DNA of 5,644 nucleotides from Phycisphaerae bacterium (GTDB lineage: Bacteria; Planctomycetota; Phycisphaerae; Sedimentisphaerales; SG8-4), in NCBI GenBank assembly GCA_030614945.1, contig JAUXAH010000137.1, positions 1 to 5,644 of the forward strand, written 5' to 3'. The position numbers and the translations under genes were made by a program. Below, one piece after another: positions 5,405-5,644 of the stretch. The notes beneath the pieces were generated by a model. It ran no database searches. It saw only the letters and a program-made list of their open reading frames with translations, and was not told where the DNA came from. Every line of letters begins with the position of its first letter. The first letter of the stretch is position 1.

Positions 5405-5644
5405 ATGATAGAACAGAGTTACGAAAATAACAAGGATTTGCAGCCCCAATCACCTCAGAACCCTGCCGGCGATGAGCTTGATGCCGCCGGTAAGTCCCTG
5501 TCAGAGGCATTGAGAATTAGCTTTATTATCCTCAAGATAATAATGATTGTGCTGGTTATTGTTTTCCTGGCCTCGGGTTTTAGAACGGTTGGTCCGGATG
5601 AGCAGGCACTTGTTTTGCGATTTGGAAAGATTCGTGGGGTGGCT
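5405..5644 (+). CDS. N-terminal part of a second HflK-like SPFH protein, cut by the window end
   Basis: From ATG 5405 the frame stays open to the last base, giving 80 residues with no stop. Residues 1-35 are polar, with a Gln/Pro/Asn-rich stretch (QPQSPQNPAG, 13-22), like the cytosolic head of HflK. A single membrane helix lies at about 38-58. It is followed by FRTVGPDEQALVLRFGKIRG (59-78), the start of an SPFH domain with the typical V.P.E.A...RFGK pattern. The gene follows the hflC-like gene by 28 nt in the same direction and is surely in the same operon. An upstream in-frame TAA (5384-5386) and no earlier start codon fix the ATG at 5405. The only ribosome binding site is AAGAGA (5385-5390), rather far at 14 nt. 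Unlike the first SPFH gene it has only one membrane helix before the domain. Confidence 0.85.
   Translation, partial: MIEQSYENNKDLQPQSPQNPAGDELDAAGKSLSEALRISFIILKIIMIVLVIVFLASGFRTVGPDEQALVLRFGKIRGVA

Overview
The window looks like part of a bacterial chromosome with moderate G+C and mixed codon use. Its style (three SPFH/Hfl-type genes in a row, one carrying a large polytopic membrane domain, beside an ABC-2 permease) makes me think of the Planctomycetota, perhaps Phycisphaerae. That is an impression from gene content only and should be held loosely. No phage, transposase, integrase, rRNA, tRNA or CRISPR array is visible.

Layout. Bases 1-162 hold the C-terminal tail of an unrecognised + strand gene, closed by a strong intrinsic terminator (172-206). 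A short gene pair follows: a HicB-like antitoxin (337-546), then a GNAT acetyltransferase of the short N-acetylglutamate-synthase-like type (543-1043). The acetyltransferase frame begins with about ten residues that look like the start of a HicA toxin, so a hicBA module seems to have lost its toxin and its stub has been joined in frame to the next gene. The acetyltransferase stop codon lies inside a tandem array of 17 units of 9-10 nt (1031-1190). The array ends in an inverted copy of itself, which forms a long hairpin between the convergent acetyltransferase and permease genes. An ABC-2 type permease (1234-2196, minus strand) has no ATPase partner in view.

A 205-nt divergent intergenic region (2197-2401) leads into the main operon on the + strand: a 687-residue HflK-like protein with six extra N-terminal transmembrane helices (2402-4465), an HflC-like protein overlapping it by ATGA (4462-5376), and, after 28 nt, a second HflK-like gene cut by the window edge (5405-5644). 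HflK and HflC are known to assemble into a membrane-anchored cage around the FtsH protease. Three consecutive SPFH genes suggest a variant, perhaps three-component, membrane scaffold.

The points most worth following are the polytopic-SPFH fusion and three-gene SPFH operon, the terminator-linked repeat array, and the hicA stub fused to an acetyltransferase.
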